Source: Methanothrix sp.
GTDB lineage: Archaea; Halobacteriota; Methanosarcinia; Methanotrichales; Methanotrichaceae
DNA length: 16,770 nt
Reading direction: 5' to 3'
NCBI GenBank assembly: GCA_023229165.1
Contig: JALNZQ010000037.1
Span: 1-16,770, forward strand
Made by a program: the position numbers and the translations under genes. A model generated the notes under the pieces. That model searched no databases, had not been told where the DNA came from, and was given only the letters and a program-made list of their open reading frames with translations. This document shows positions 5,267 to 12,363 of the stretch, in pieces. Each line of letters starts with the position of its first letter. Positions within the stretch are counted from its first letter, which is position 1.

Positions 5267-7075
5267 ATGCAACAGAAGTCCAAAAAGGCCGGTAAAGCGA
5301 AAGACGATGTGTCCAATCTCAGAACACCTATAGTAGTGGTGATGGGGCATGTGGACCACGGCAAGACCTCGCTTTTGGATAAGATCAGGGGAACGGCTGT
5401 TGCCAAAGGCGAAGCCGGGCTGATCACCCAGCACATTGGAGCCACGGAGGTTCCGCTGAGCGTAGTCCAGGAGTTTTGCGGATCGCATTTCGGCAAAGAG
5501 ATGCAGATCCCCGGTCTGCTGTTCATCGACACGCCTGGACATCATGCATTTACCTCTATGCGAAGCAGAGGCGGCTCTCTCGCTGATTTAGCCGTGCTGA
5601 TTGTGGACGTAAACGAGGGCTTCCAGCCCCAGACCATCGAGTCGCTGGCCATTCTCAAGCGTTTCAAGACCCCATTTGTCGTCGCCGCCAACAAGATGGA
5701 TCGCATCGGCGGCTGGCATTCCGTAGCCAACGCTCCTTTTGCTAAGAGCATCAAGGCACAGAATGAACGGGTGGCCGAGGTGCTGGATACAAAGATCTAC
5801 GAGCTGGTGGGTGAACTCTATAAGCATGGATTTGATGGGGACAGGTATGATCGAATCACCGACTTCACCAAAACGATTGGAATTGTGCCCATCAGTGCCA
5901 TCACTGGTGAAGGTGTGCCCGATATTCTCATGATTTTGGTAGGGCTGGCGCAGAGATTTTTGAAGGATAATCTGAAGCTGACTGCTACCGGTCCTGGTGT
6001 GGGCACAATCTTAGAGGTAAAAGAGGAGAAGGGTCTGGGCACGACTCTAGACGTCATACTCTACAACGGCGAATTCAACTCGGGCGATACGGTAATTGTG
6101 GGCACGGCCCATGAGCCTATCGTCACAAAGATAAGAGCCCTGCTAAAGCCCAAGCCCCTGACGGAGATTCGAAGCGAGGAGAGATTTCTGCCGGTAAAGC
6201 ATGTGGCGGCTGCATCCGGAGTGAAGATCGCGGCACCCAAATTGGAAAACGCTCTGGCTGGATCAACCATTCGAGTGGTGGCCTGTGCAGAAGAGGTGGA
6301 GGCCCTTTCCATGGAGTTGAAATCTGAGCTCGAGGCGGTGCGTATTGATGCTGAGAGCGAGGGCGTGATCCTAAAGGCGGACGCTATCGGCTCGCTGGAA
6401 GCGCTGGTGGGCGAGCTGAAAGCTAAGAACATCGCCATCCATCATGCAGATGTAGGGCCCGTTTCCCGAAGGGATGTGATCCGCGCTTCGGCCATCAAAG
6501 ATCCTCTGCTCTCCGCGATTTTAGCCTTTAATGTAGAAATCTTGCCTGATGCCATCAGCGAGGTTCAGAAGACCAATGTGCCTGTATTTTGCAGCGATAT
6601 CATCTACACAATTCTGGAGAACTATGAGCAGTGGACGGAGGAGCAGAAGATGCGCATAGAGCAGGAGCGGCTTGAGGCAGTCATCCGGCCCGGAGCGGTG
6701 CGCCTCCTCCCCGACTGCGTCTTCCGTCAGTCCAGGCCGGCCATTGTAGGTGTGCAGATCATAGGCGGTGTGGTCAGGACCCATGTCAATTTGATGAGAG
6801 AAGACGGTGCCAATGTGGGTGAGATCAGGGGAATCCAGGCACGCAATGAAAACGTCGGCTCAGCTACCGTCGGGCAGGAAGTGGCCATATCCATCGACGG
6901 CCCCACAGTAGGCCGCCAGATCCATGAGGGCGATATCCTCTATGTCAACCTTCCTGAGAAGCATGCTCGCATTGTGGAGATGGAGCTGAAGCCCAAGCTG
7001 GCAGAGGATGAGCGCGAGGTGCTGGAGAATTTCCTGGAGATCAAGCGCAAGAAGGACCCCTTCTGGGGACGGTAA
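5267..7075 (+). CDS. infB: Translation initiation factor aIF5B (IF-2 family GTPase)
   Basis: 602 aa, normal for archaeal IF5B. Seen: G1 GHVDHGKT (27-34), G3 DTPGH (88-92) followed by AFTSMRSRGG, and G4 NKMD (142-145). A beta-barrel domain II with VKEEKGLGTTLDVILYNGEF starts near 250. Domain III is the segment beginning GVILKADAIGSLEALVGEL. Domain IV closes with VGRQIHEGDILYVNLPE. Known: aIF5B is a ribosome-dependent GTPase that promotes subunit joining and initiator tRNA placement. It lacks the long N-terminal extension of eukaryotic eIF5B and I see no intein. It lies 100 bp after ndk with its own TATA box, so it is probably transcribed alone or also by read-through. A T8 run at 7122-7129 may end the transcript. 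Confidence 0.97.
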   Translation: MQQKSKKAGKAKDDVSNLRTPIVVVMGHVDHGKTSLLDKIRGTAVAKGEAGLITQHIGATEVPLSVVQEFCGSHFGKEMQIPGLLFIDTPGHHAFTSMRSRGGSLADLAVLIVDVNEGFQPQTIESLAILKRFKTPFVVAANKMDRIGGWHSVANAPFAKSIKAQNERVAEVLDTKIYELVGELYKHGFDGDRYDRITDFTKTIGIVPISAITGEGVPDILMILVGLAQRFLKDNLKLTATGPGVGTILEVKEEKGLGTTLDVILYNGEFNSGDTVIVGTAHEPIVTKIRALLKPKPLTEIRSEERFLPVKHVAAASGVKIAAPKLENALAGSTIRVVACAEEVEALSMELKSELEAVRIDAESEGVILKADAIGSLEALVGELKAKNIAIHHADVGPVSRRDVIRASAIKDPLLSAILAFNVEILPDAISEVQKTNVPVFCSDIIYTILENYEQWTEEQKMRIEQERLEAVIRPGAVRLLPDCVFRQSRPAIVGVQIIGGVVRTHVNLMREDGANVGEIRGIQARNENVGSATVGQEVAISIDGPTVGRQIHEGDILYVNLPEKHARIVEMELKPKLAEDEREVLENFLEIKRKKDPFWGR

Positions 7076-7121
7076 ATTTCGTATCTAAAAATTAATCAGG
7101 AGATTATGGGTCTTATGATGC

Positions 7122-7129
7122 TTTTTTTT
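7122..7129 (+). terminator. Oligo-T terminator after infB
   Basis: Eight T residues lie 46 bp after the infB stop, in the gap between the convergent infB and usp genes. Oligo-T tracts on the non-template strand are enough for intrinsic termination in Archaea. No stable hairpin precedes it. Confidence 0.45.
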
Positions 7130-7184
7130 GCTCAAACATCTCCGAGTAAAAAGCAGCACTTTCTTTGAGTGTGTGGCCGCCTGC

Positions 7185-8120
7185 CTATTTTTTGGATCTG
7201 ACAATCAGCACTGGTCGGGGCCCCATCCTGGCCACATCAGAAGCTACGCTGCCAATGGTGGCTTGCTCCAGCCAGCCTTTGCCGTGAGAGCCCATTGCAA
7301 TCAGGGAAACATTTTCGTTTTCTGCTAAGGACAGTATTCTATCCGCGACTCCACCCACGGAAGCAAATGGGGTGGTTTCAACCTTGACCATGCCGCCTGA
7401 ACCATAAGTTCTTGGCTCTCCGGCCGAGGCTGAGACTGCAATGGCCTTGGCATTAATTCCTGCCTTTGCCAGATCTGCCTTCATCTCCTCAAGCCTGGTC
7501 TGCGCTTTTCCCAACGCAGCATCCACTTGGTACTGGTTTTCGCCCTTAGCCACCACGTTCAGCAACAATACATTATCTGTAAGCTTCGACTCTTTTATCA
7601 TTTCAATGGCGGCATTTCCGGCAGGAGAAAAATCAGTAGGAGCCATGATTTTCTCGAATATGTGCGAGCAGAATTTGCCCATTTCCTCTTTGTTTGCGCC
7701 GCCCAATGTCTTATAGCGCATAATGAGGAGATCTTTGTCACCATAGCGAAGAACGCCGCTGGAGACACTTCCTAAGAGCAGGCCCTGCCAGATGCTTCTT
7801 CCCCTCGCACCCATCACCACGAGCGAGACATTCTCCTCTTTGGCAACACGCTCTATCACTGCGTGTTCCGGTGTCTCTTCCGCGATCTCTGCCCTTATCT
7901 TGACGCTCAAATTGGCGTCTTGCAGGGCCTTTTTGTAAGCTTCCATTTTATTTACAGCTTGCTTGATCTCATCCCCGGGAGACCAGACTCTGGCCAGTGG
8001 ATCTTTAGCTAATACATGCAGTAGTACAATCTTTTCTGCGCCTGGTATTTCCCTAACACATTCAATTAATTTTTCTGCATATTTGGAGAAATCCGTAGCT
8101 ATCAAGATCTTTTCGTACAT
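7185..8120 (-). CDS. Universal stress protein with two UspA domains
   Basis: 311 aa, a tandem duplication of the UspA fold. Domain 1 (about 2-136) starts YEKILIATDFS and carries the nucleotide-binding motif G104-x2-G107-x9-G117-S. Domain 2 (about 152-311) starts FEKIMAPTDFS and carries G277-x2-G280-x9-G290-S. Both motifs are intact, so both halves probably bind ATP. A 60-residue helical insert with GenQYQVDAALGKAQ-type charged sequence lies in domain 2. Usp proteins are cytoplasmic and act in stress adaptation, but the specific partner is unknown. The start is set by ATG with GGTGAGAT just upstream and a TATA box near 8163. It is divergent from a GDT1-type transporter and convergent with infB. 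Confidence 0.92.
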   Translation of the reverse strand: MYEKILIATDFSKYAEKLIECVREIPGAEKIVLLHVLAKDPLARVWSPGDEIKQAVNKMEAYKKALQDANLSVKIRAEIAEETPEHAVIERVAKEENVSLVVMGARGRSIWQGLLLGSVSSGVLRYGDKDLLIMRYKTLGGANKEEMGKFCSHIFEKIMAPTDFSPAGNAAIEMIKESKLTDNVLLLNVVAKGENQYQVDAALGKAQTRLEEMKADLAKAGINAKAIAVSASAGEPRTYGSGGMVKVETTPFASVGGVADRILSLAENENVSLIAMGSHGKGWLEQATIGSVASDVARMGPRPVLIVRSKK

Positions 8121-8158
8121 AATATCTCACCAACTTCTTAGTATATTGCTTATAATAG

Positions 8159-8167
8159 TATTTAAAG
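8159..8167 (-). promoter_or_regulatory. TATA box of the universal stress protein gene
   Basis: CTTTAAATA on the minus strand lies about 43 nt upstream of the ATG at 8120, giving a predicted start near 8137 and a short leader that contains GGTGAGAT. Confidence 0.5.
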
Positions 8168-8209
8168 ATTACATTTTGAAAATGACAAAAGATTTGATTC
8201 TTTGCAAAT

Positions 8210-8217
8210 TTTATATA
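8210..8217 (+). promoter_or_regulatory. TATA box of the GDT1/UPF0016 gene
   Basis: TTTATATA is a strong TATA match. Predicted initiation near 8240 leaves a leader of about 70 nt before the GTG at 8312, the longest leader seen here apart from rpl7ae. Confidence 0.5.
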
Positions 8218-8311
8218 CTATTCATAATAAATCATCGAATCGGTTAGACGACAAAACAATTATTAATGCCAAGATCTAGGAGAGTAAAGTCCTGAATTCG
8301 CCAGGCAAAAG

Positions 8312-8911
8312 GTGTTCGAAATCGCGCTTGATGAGATGATAATTCCGCTGCTGGCCGTCGGGCTGGCCGAGATGGGAGATAAGACTCAGCTCTCTATCCT
8401 GCTGCTCTCTTCCCGGACCCGAGAATACTTCCGGCTTCTCCTGGGAGTTATGCTGGCCTTTCTGCTGGCGGACGGATTTGCCATACTGGTGGGCTCATGG
8501 GTGACGAACGTTATTCCCGTACATCTGGTAAAGCTCGCCAGCGGATTAGTGTTTATTCTCTTTGGCATATTGATATTGAAAGGTGGTCAAGATGAGGGGG
8601 CGGAGAGTAACCTTTCTGCCAAGAGGGCCTTTGTATCTGGATTCTCTATGATCTTCCTGTCTGAGTGGGGAGACAAGACCCAGATCGCATCCGCCCTTTT
8701 TGCCACGGAATACAATCCGAGAATGGTTTTCATCGGCGTCATGATTGCACTTTTGATTCTATCCGTTATGGCTGTTTTCCTGGGCAAGTATCTATCCAGC
8801 AGAATCGATCGCAAAGTGGTTACAAGAGTTGGAGGTGTAGTATTCTTGCTGATCGGCCTGTCTTTCCTGCTCTCTGCCGTCACATCATCAGCGTTTGCAG
8901 ATATGCTTTAA
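8312..8911 (+). CDS. GDT1/UPF0016 family membrane cation transporter
   Basis: 199 aa, all membrane segments and short loops. Seen: two copies of the family signature E-x-G-D-K-[ST], EMGDKT at 20-25 and EWGDKT at 118-123. Each sits in a three-helix repeat, giving six predicted membrane helices. Known: GDT1/TMEM165 and bacterial MneA-type members export Mn2+ or exchange Ca2+ or Mn2+ for H+. In this organism the ion is inferred. The start could be GTG 8312 or ATG 8336 (MIIPLLAVGLAEMGDKT); neither has a clear Shine-Dalgarno at normal spacing. A purine-rich AGGAGAG sits at about 8279, too far upstream. A long hairpin follows the stop. Confidence 0.9.
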   Translation: MFEIALDEMIIPLLAVGLAEMGDKTQLSILLLSSRTREYFRLLLGVMLAFLLADGFAILVGSWVTNVIPVHLVKLASGLVFILFGILILKGGQDEGAESNLSAKRAFVSGFSMIFLSEWGDKTQIASALFATEYNPRMVFIGVMIALLILSVMAVFLGKYLSSRIDRKVVTRVGGVVFLLIGLSFLLSAVTSSAFADML

Positions 8912-8924
8912 AAAGAGAGTTATT

Positions 8925-8965
8925 ATTTTGAATAGCCTGCAGATTAGCTGCGGGCTATTCAAAAT
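8925..8965. terminator. 18-bp hairpin between convergent genes, bidirectional terminator candidate
   Basis: Left arm 8925-8942 and right arm 8948-8965 pair over 18 positions with one T-G wobble, around the loop ATTAG. The arms end in TTTT and AAAA, so each strand reads a GC-containing stem followed by T residues. It lies between the stops of the transporter (8911) and tfb (8970) and fits both transcripts. Confidence 0.7.
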
Positions 8966-8969
8966 GAGA

Positions 8970-9983
8970 TCAAAGGATTATCTCAATGTCCAGCTCTTCT
9001 GCCAACTCTTTGTAGCGGTTCCTGATAGTAACCTCGGTCACGCCCGCCACATCGGCTACCTCGCGCTGCGTCCTTCGGTCTCCGCAGAGTATGGAGGCGA
9101 TGTAGATGGCGGCTGCGGCCACGCCCGTGGGCCCGCGGCCAGAGGTGAGCTCTTTCTCTGCTGCCTGGCGCAGGATCTCAATTCCCTTGGCCTGCACCTC
9201 ACCCTTCAGATTCAGGCCGGAGCAGAAGCGGGGGATGTAGTCAATGGGACTTGTGGGCATGAGCTTGAGTGCCAACTCGCGGGAGACAAATCGGTAGGTC
9301 CTGCCGATCTCTTTTCTGGAAACCCTGGATACTTCAGCGATCTCGTCCAGGGTGCGGGGCACGTTGCATTGCCGGCAAGCGGCATAGAGCGCAGCTGCAG
9401 CCACGCCCTCAATGCTCCGCCCGCGAATGAGGTTCTTGTCCACAGCTTTTCTGTAGACCACAGCGGCTGTTTCCCGCACGTTTCTGGAAAGACCCAAGGC
9501 AGACGCCATCCTGTCCAATTCCGAAAGCGCGAAGGCCAGGTTTCTTTCTGTAGCATTGCTGACCCTGATGCGGCGTTGCCATTTTCTCAGTCGGTACAGT
9601 TGGGCGCGGTTCTTGGAGGATATGGTCTTGCCGTAGGAGTCCCTGTTCCTCCAGTCGATCATGGTGGAGAGGCCCTTGTCGTGGATGGTGTAGGTCATGG
9701 GCGCTCCAACCCGTGATCTCTTCATGCGCTGGTCGTGGTCGAAGGCTCTCCACTCCGGCCCCTGGTCGATGAAATTCTCGTCGATGACCAGACCGCAATC
9801 AGAGCAGACCAGCTCGGCGCGCTCATAGTCGCGCACGAGGGTGTGGCTCTTGCACTCCGGACACTCTACTGTGAACTTCTCGAACTCGTCTACTTTCTCT
9901 TTCTCGCGCTTGAGCCGGGTCCTTTCCTTGAGCTTTTCCGGCTCTGCCCTCTCTATCTCTCTCAGCTTCTCAATCTCTTCCAC
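8970..9983 (-). CDS. tfb: Transcription initiation factor B (TFB)
   Basis: 337 aa. Seen: an N-terminal zinc ribbon with C41-x2-C44 and C60-x2-C63, then the B-finger/linker GPEWRAFDHDQRMKRSRVG (75-93), and two cyclin-like repeats starting about 125 and 235. The second includes GRGPTGVAAAAIYIAS, and the protein ends in the recognition helix region VTEVTIRNRYKEL that reads the BRE element. Residues 1-36 are a highly charged, probably coiled-coil extension before the ribbon, longer than in many TFBs. Known: it bridges TBP-TATA to RNA polymerase. It starts with GTG, preceded by GGGGAGAG, inside the end of gar1 (22-nt overlap), so translation is probably coupled. Confidence 0.97.
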   Translation of the reverse strand: MEEIEKLREIERAEPEKLKERTRLKREKEKVDEFEKFTVECPECKSHTLVRDYERAELVCSDCGLVIDENFIDQGPEWRAFDHDQRMKRSRVGAPMTYTIHDKGLSTMIDWRNRDSYGKTISSKNRAQLYRLRKWQRRIRVSNATERNLAFALSELDRMASALGLSRNVRETAAVVYRKAVDKNLIRGRSIEGVAAAALYAACRQCNVPRTLDEIAEVSRVSRKEIGRTYRFVSRELALKLMPTSPIDYIPRFCSGLNLKGEVQAKGIEILRQAAEKELTSGRGPTGVAAAAIYIASILCGDRRTQREVADVAGVTEVTIRNRYKELAEELDIEIIL

Positions 9984-10246
9984 TTGCTATCTCTCCCCGG
10001 CGCCTCGTCGATATAGAGCTTCTTTCCGACGTGGGCAGCGGCATCTACACCTCTATTTGGTCGAACGATGATGTACGGATGATTAATGGGGCCGAATATA
10101 TCGAAAACCTTTCCGACTCTGGTCCTCTTCTGATCCACAACCCAGGAATTAGTTCTGGGGATATTGGTCTCGCTTCCAACAATCTGCTCGCTTTGGAGAA
10201 TCAATTTATTCTGTACTATATGAAGAGCGGTGCCTAATCTCTTCAA
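9962..10246 (-). CDS. gar1: H/ACA RNP protein Gar1
   Basis: 94 aa. Seen: KRLGTALHIVQNKLILQSE at the N-terminus, then PRTNSWVVDQKRTRVGKVFDIFGPI, NHPYIIVRPN and VGKKLYI. This is the Gar1 beta-barrel, in particular the VGKVFDIFGP core. Known: Gar1 binds Cbf5 in H/ACA RNPs and helps release pseudouridylated substrate. The start is TTG 10246, supported by an excellent GAGGTGG Shine-Dalgarno 4 nt upstream; no ATG fits. The last 22 nt overlap tfb. A gar1-tfb pair is a known archaeal arrangement and places RNA modification and transcription initiation in one transcript. Confidence 0.93.
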   Translation of the reverse strand: MKRLGTALHIVQNKLILQSEQIVGSETNIPRTNSWVVDQKRTRVGKVFDIFGPINHPYIIVRPNRGVDAAAHVGKKLYIDEAPGRDSKWKRLRS

Positions 10247-10256
10247 AAGGCCACCT

Positions 10257-10270
10257 CATCTATATAGATG
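10257..10270. promoter_or_regulatory. Perfect 14-bp palindrome at the gar1 transcription start
   Basis: CATCTATATAGATG is its own reverse complement. It abuts the gar1 Shine-Dalgarno (10250-10256) and lies where the gar1 TATA box (TTAAATAT, minus strand, 10279-10286) predicts initiation. It could be an operator for a dimeric repressor, or partly serve as a second TATA element. Confidence 0.4.
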
Positions 10271-10278
10271 CAGAACTA

Positions 10279-10286
10279 ATATTTAA
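10279..10286 (-). promoter_or_regulatory. TATA box of the gar1-tfb operon
   Basis: TTAAATAT on the minus strand, preceded by the purine-rich GGAAGGC that could be its BRE. Predicted initiation is near 10256, giving a very short leader that carries GAGGTGG before the TTG start. Confidence 0.55.
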
Positions 10287-10301
10287 GCCTTCCGAAAACC
10301 A

Positions 10302-10310
10302 TTTATAAAT
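10302..10310 (+). promoter_or_regulatory. TATA box of the NOG1-type GTPase gene
   Basis: TTTATAAAT with CGAAAACC before it as a possible BRE. It overlaps the ATG at 10309, so that ATG lies outside the transcript. Initiation would fall near 10332. Confidence 0.6.
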
Positions 10311-10371
10311 GTCTATTTCCGGAAAAAGCCGCCTAAAGGTTTATCAACCCAATCCGGCAACCTGTTATGTA

Positions 10372-11361
10372 ATGTTCGAACAGCTTCCAACCGTACCCAC
10401 ATCAGAAGAGCTTTTAAATAAGTCCTTTAGGCGTGCCTCTCGCGCCACAGATGACGAGTCCATGGTGCAAAATGCCGGCAATATCCTCTCCGACAATCTC
10501 AGCATCCTGATCAAGAAATTCCCTTCCTTTGAGAATCTGCCGCCCTTTTACAGAGAGATGGCAGACATAATCGCAGGCGTGGATCGCATCCGAATCAGCC
10601 TGTCTCGCCTTGGTTGGGCTTCCCGACAGATAAGGCTGATCTCAAAAGAGTATGTAGGAACTATTAGAAGGTCTCGAGGTCTGGACACCACACCTGCCCG
10701 AAAGTCGGCCTTCGGGCGCTACTCTTCGGTCATGAGGTCCATTGAGAAGGATCTGCTATACTTGAATGAAGCCCGGAACTTGCTGCGCAAGATGCCGACC
10801 ATAGACCCGGCGGTGCCGACCATTCTCATCGCCGGGTACCCCAATGTGGGCAAGTCAAGCTTCATTGTGCGAGTCACAGGAGCGCGGCCTGAGATCGCCA
10901 TGTATCCATTCACCACGCGGGGAATCTTTGTAGGCCACTTCATGCGAGGCGAGCAAAAGTATCAGGTCGTGGATACACCGGGGCTGCTTGACCGACCCAT
11001 GGAAGAGAGAAATGAGATTGAGCGGCAGACGGTAGCCGCCTTGAGCCATCTGCAAGGAGTCGTTCTCTATATCCTGGACCCAAGTGAGCATTGCGGCTAT
11101 CTTATCGATTCGCAGATTTCGCTGGCAGAGGACCTCAAGAACTGGATAAGTCTGCCTGTTCTGGTTGTGGCCAATAAGGCAGACATATTGAGATTTGGGG
11201 AAGATAAAAATATGCTGAACATGTCCACGGAGACCGGTCAGGGCGTCGAAGAGGTGCTGGATAAGCTAGTCTGTCTGCTTGATGCCATGCCGCCCTATGT
11301 CGCTGAGGATACTGATCCGAACGAGGAATATATGGCTATGGTTCCCAGCCGGAGAACGTAA
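10372..11361 (+). CDS. NOG1-type GTPase (large-subunit assembly)
   Basis: 329 aa from ATG 10372, beginning MFEQLPTVPTSEELLNKSFRRASRA, which is how archaeal NOG1-like proteins start. The frame is open to an ATG at 10309, but that codon lies in the TATA box. Seen: an N-terminal helical domain (1-140), G1 GYPNVGKSS (155-163), switch I MYPFTTRGIFVGHF, G3 DTPG (201-204) and G4 NKAD (268-271). Known: Nog1/Obg-related GTPases act in assembly of the large ribosomal subunit; the archaeal form is shorter than the eukaryotic one. No Shine-Dalgarno precedes the chosen start. The last 67 bp overlap the convergent methyltransferase gene. It is divergent from gar1. Confidence 0.9.
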   Translation: MFEQLPTVPTSEELLNKSFRRASRATDDESMVQNAGNILSDNLSILIKKFPSFENLPPFYREMADIIAGVDRIRISLSRLGWASRQIRLISKEYVGTIRRSRGLDTTPARKSAFGRYSSVMRSIEKDLLYLNEARNLLRKMPTIDPAVPTILIAGYPNVGKSSFIVRVTGARPEIAMYPFTTRGIFVGHFMRGEQKYQVVDTPGLLDRPMEERNEIERQTVAALSHLQGVVLYILDPSEHCGYLIDSQISLAEDLKNWISLPVLVVANKADILRFGEDKNMLNMSTETGQGVEEVLDKLVCLLDAMPPYVAEDTDPNEEYMAMVPSRRT

Positions 11362-11900
11362 AGCCGCTCGAAAAAGCATCCTACGTCTGCCACCACCTCG
11401 GCCGTAAACCCGGCAGCCGTCGCAGCCTCCTGCACTTTTGCGAGCCCCGTCAGGCTGGATATAAGCAGCAGTGCTCTGCCGCCGGGCCGCAGATGCCAGG
11501 CCAGATCCTCGATAAATCGATCCACCGTCTGCCTGCCGCTCTCGCCCCCGTCCAGGGCGTAGTCTATCCATTGGCCGGTTCTCTCTTCCGGCCGGGTGGG
11601 CAGATATGGTGCGTTGAAGAGTATCAGGTCGAACTTTCCGTTGATGCCCCGCAGCAGATCCGCTCTTATGACCTCAATTCCCCTGGCTTTTGCCGCCCGG
11701 ACTGCATGGGGATTTATGTCCGTGGCCAGAAGGCGGGCGACCTTTGGCCCCAGCTCCTGGGAGATAAAGCCGCTGCCGCAGCCAATCTCCAGCACGCTGT
11801 CCGCGGGCCTGGCCTCGCATAATGCGGCTTTAAGGAGGAGGTAGGTGTCCTCGGCAGGCTGGTAGACTTCTTCATGATTGATGGGGGCAGTGGGGGTCAT
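11295..11900 (-). CDS. HemK2/Mtq2-like protein N5-glutamine methyltransferase candidate
   Basis: 201 aa from ATG 11900. Seen: VYQPAEDTYLLL (12-23), the start signature of HemK2-type enzymes; SAM motif I LEIGCGSG (37-44); the acidic D61 after LLAT; and NAPY (96-99) in place of the canonical NPPY that holds the target glutamine. Known: archaeal and eukaryotic HemK2/Mtq2 methylate the glutamine of release factor aRF1/eRF1 and usually need Trm112. The proline-to-alanine change is odd but the fold looks intact. The frame is open a further 78 codons upstream to 12134, but a TATA-like element (11926-11937) and family length favour 11900. The C-terminal 22 codons lie antisense to the end of the NOG1 gene. 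Confidence 0.83.
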   Translation of the reverse strand: MTPTAPINHEEVYQPAEDTYLLLKAALCEARPADSVLEIGCGSGFISQELGPKVARLLATDINPHAVRAAKARGIEVIRADLLRGINGKFDLILFNAPYLPTRPEERTGQWIDYALDGGESGRQTVDRFIEDLAWHLRPGGRALLLISSLTGLAKVQEAATAAGFTAEVVADVGCFFERLYVLRLGTIAIYSSFGSVSSAT

Positions 11901-12134
11901 TGATGAGGGGCTGATTTTGTCAGGTGGAAAATAAAGCTTGGCTTTTCGTAAATTCCGGCGGCCTGCTTTTTTGACAGCACCAGTAATAACACGACCATCC
12001 AGACAATACATGGAAACACGCGTACCTTTCTCCGCGAATTCCTTTCCTGGAAATTCAGTTTCATCTATTTTATCACATCCTATGCAGCAAAGTATGTGTT
12101 TGATCACTATGCATTTCTTTTTAATTATTAGCAC
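11901..12134 (-). other. Open frame fused upstream of the methyltransferase, unidentified
   Basis: 78 codons in the same frame as the methyltransferase, with no stop between. The sequence has a cysteine cluster (CCIGC, near residues 16-20) and a basic stretch, GAVKKAGRRNLRKAKLYF, of possible small-barrel type. It is more AT-rich than the gene after it. I do not recognise it. It could be a true N-terminal extension, a separate small gene that lost its stop, or chance. The start at 12134 is an ATA/ATG-poor, AT-rich context with no clear Shine-Dalgarno. Confidence 0.3.
11926..11937 (-). promoter_or_regulatory. Candidate TATA box for the methyltransferase gene
   Basis: GCTTTATTTTCC on the minus strand is centred about 31 nt from the ATG at 11900, as expected for a leaderless or near-leaderless start. 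Confidence 0.35.
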
Positions 12135-12180
12135 CAGAAAGGCTTTAGCTGATCGCCATGCATTTTAGATCGATTCCGGA

Positions 12181-12363
12181 GTGTGGATTAAAACGGACCC
12201 CAGCTTTACTTGCCCCATAGTTCTAAATGCTACCCTAAATCCGTCTCCCCAAAACCTGCTTGCAAACCCAGCAATTACTACGCTACTTGGTATCATGATT
12301 GGATGACTGCTCAACTTAACGACTTCCACAATCCAAGAAAAACGACAAAATAGAATTGATCGA
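12181..12363 (+). pseudogene. Apparent N-terminal part of a membrane protein, cut by an in-frame TGA
   Basis: In the same frame as the ORF at 12364, codons run open from 12169 to a TGA at 12304-12306, and then on without a break. From GTG 12181 the text reads a polar stretch (VWIKTDPSFTCPIVLNATL), then NLLANPAITTLLGIMIG, then TGA, then LLNLTTSTIQEKRQNRID. Replacing TGA by a tryptophan codon would give one clean membrane helix followed by a basic cytoplasmic border. This suggests a broken gene (or a base error) rather than intergenic DNA. A start at GTG 12181, preceded by CCGGA, is only a guess. Confidence 0.45.

Noticed and set aside
8895..9716. 273-codon plus-strand frame
   Set aside because: It is antisense to tfb and reads through the terminator hairpin. 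There are no recognisable domains.
10309..10371. Longer NOG1 start at ATG 10309
   Set aside because: This ATG is inside the TATA box, so it would not be in the mRNA. Known NOG1-like proteins begin at the MFEQLPTVPT position.
12304..12306. TGA read as selenocysteine or tryptophan
   Set aside because: Recoding in methanogens known to me concerns TAG (pyrrolysine), or TGA as selenocysteine in Methanococcales redox enzymes. A stop in a membrane helix of an unknown protein is better explained as a mutation or base error.
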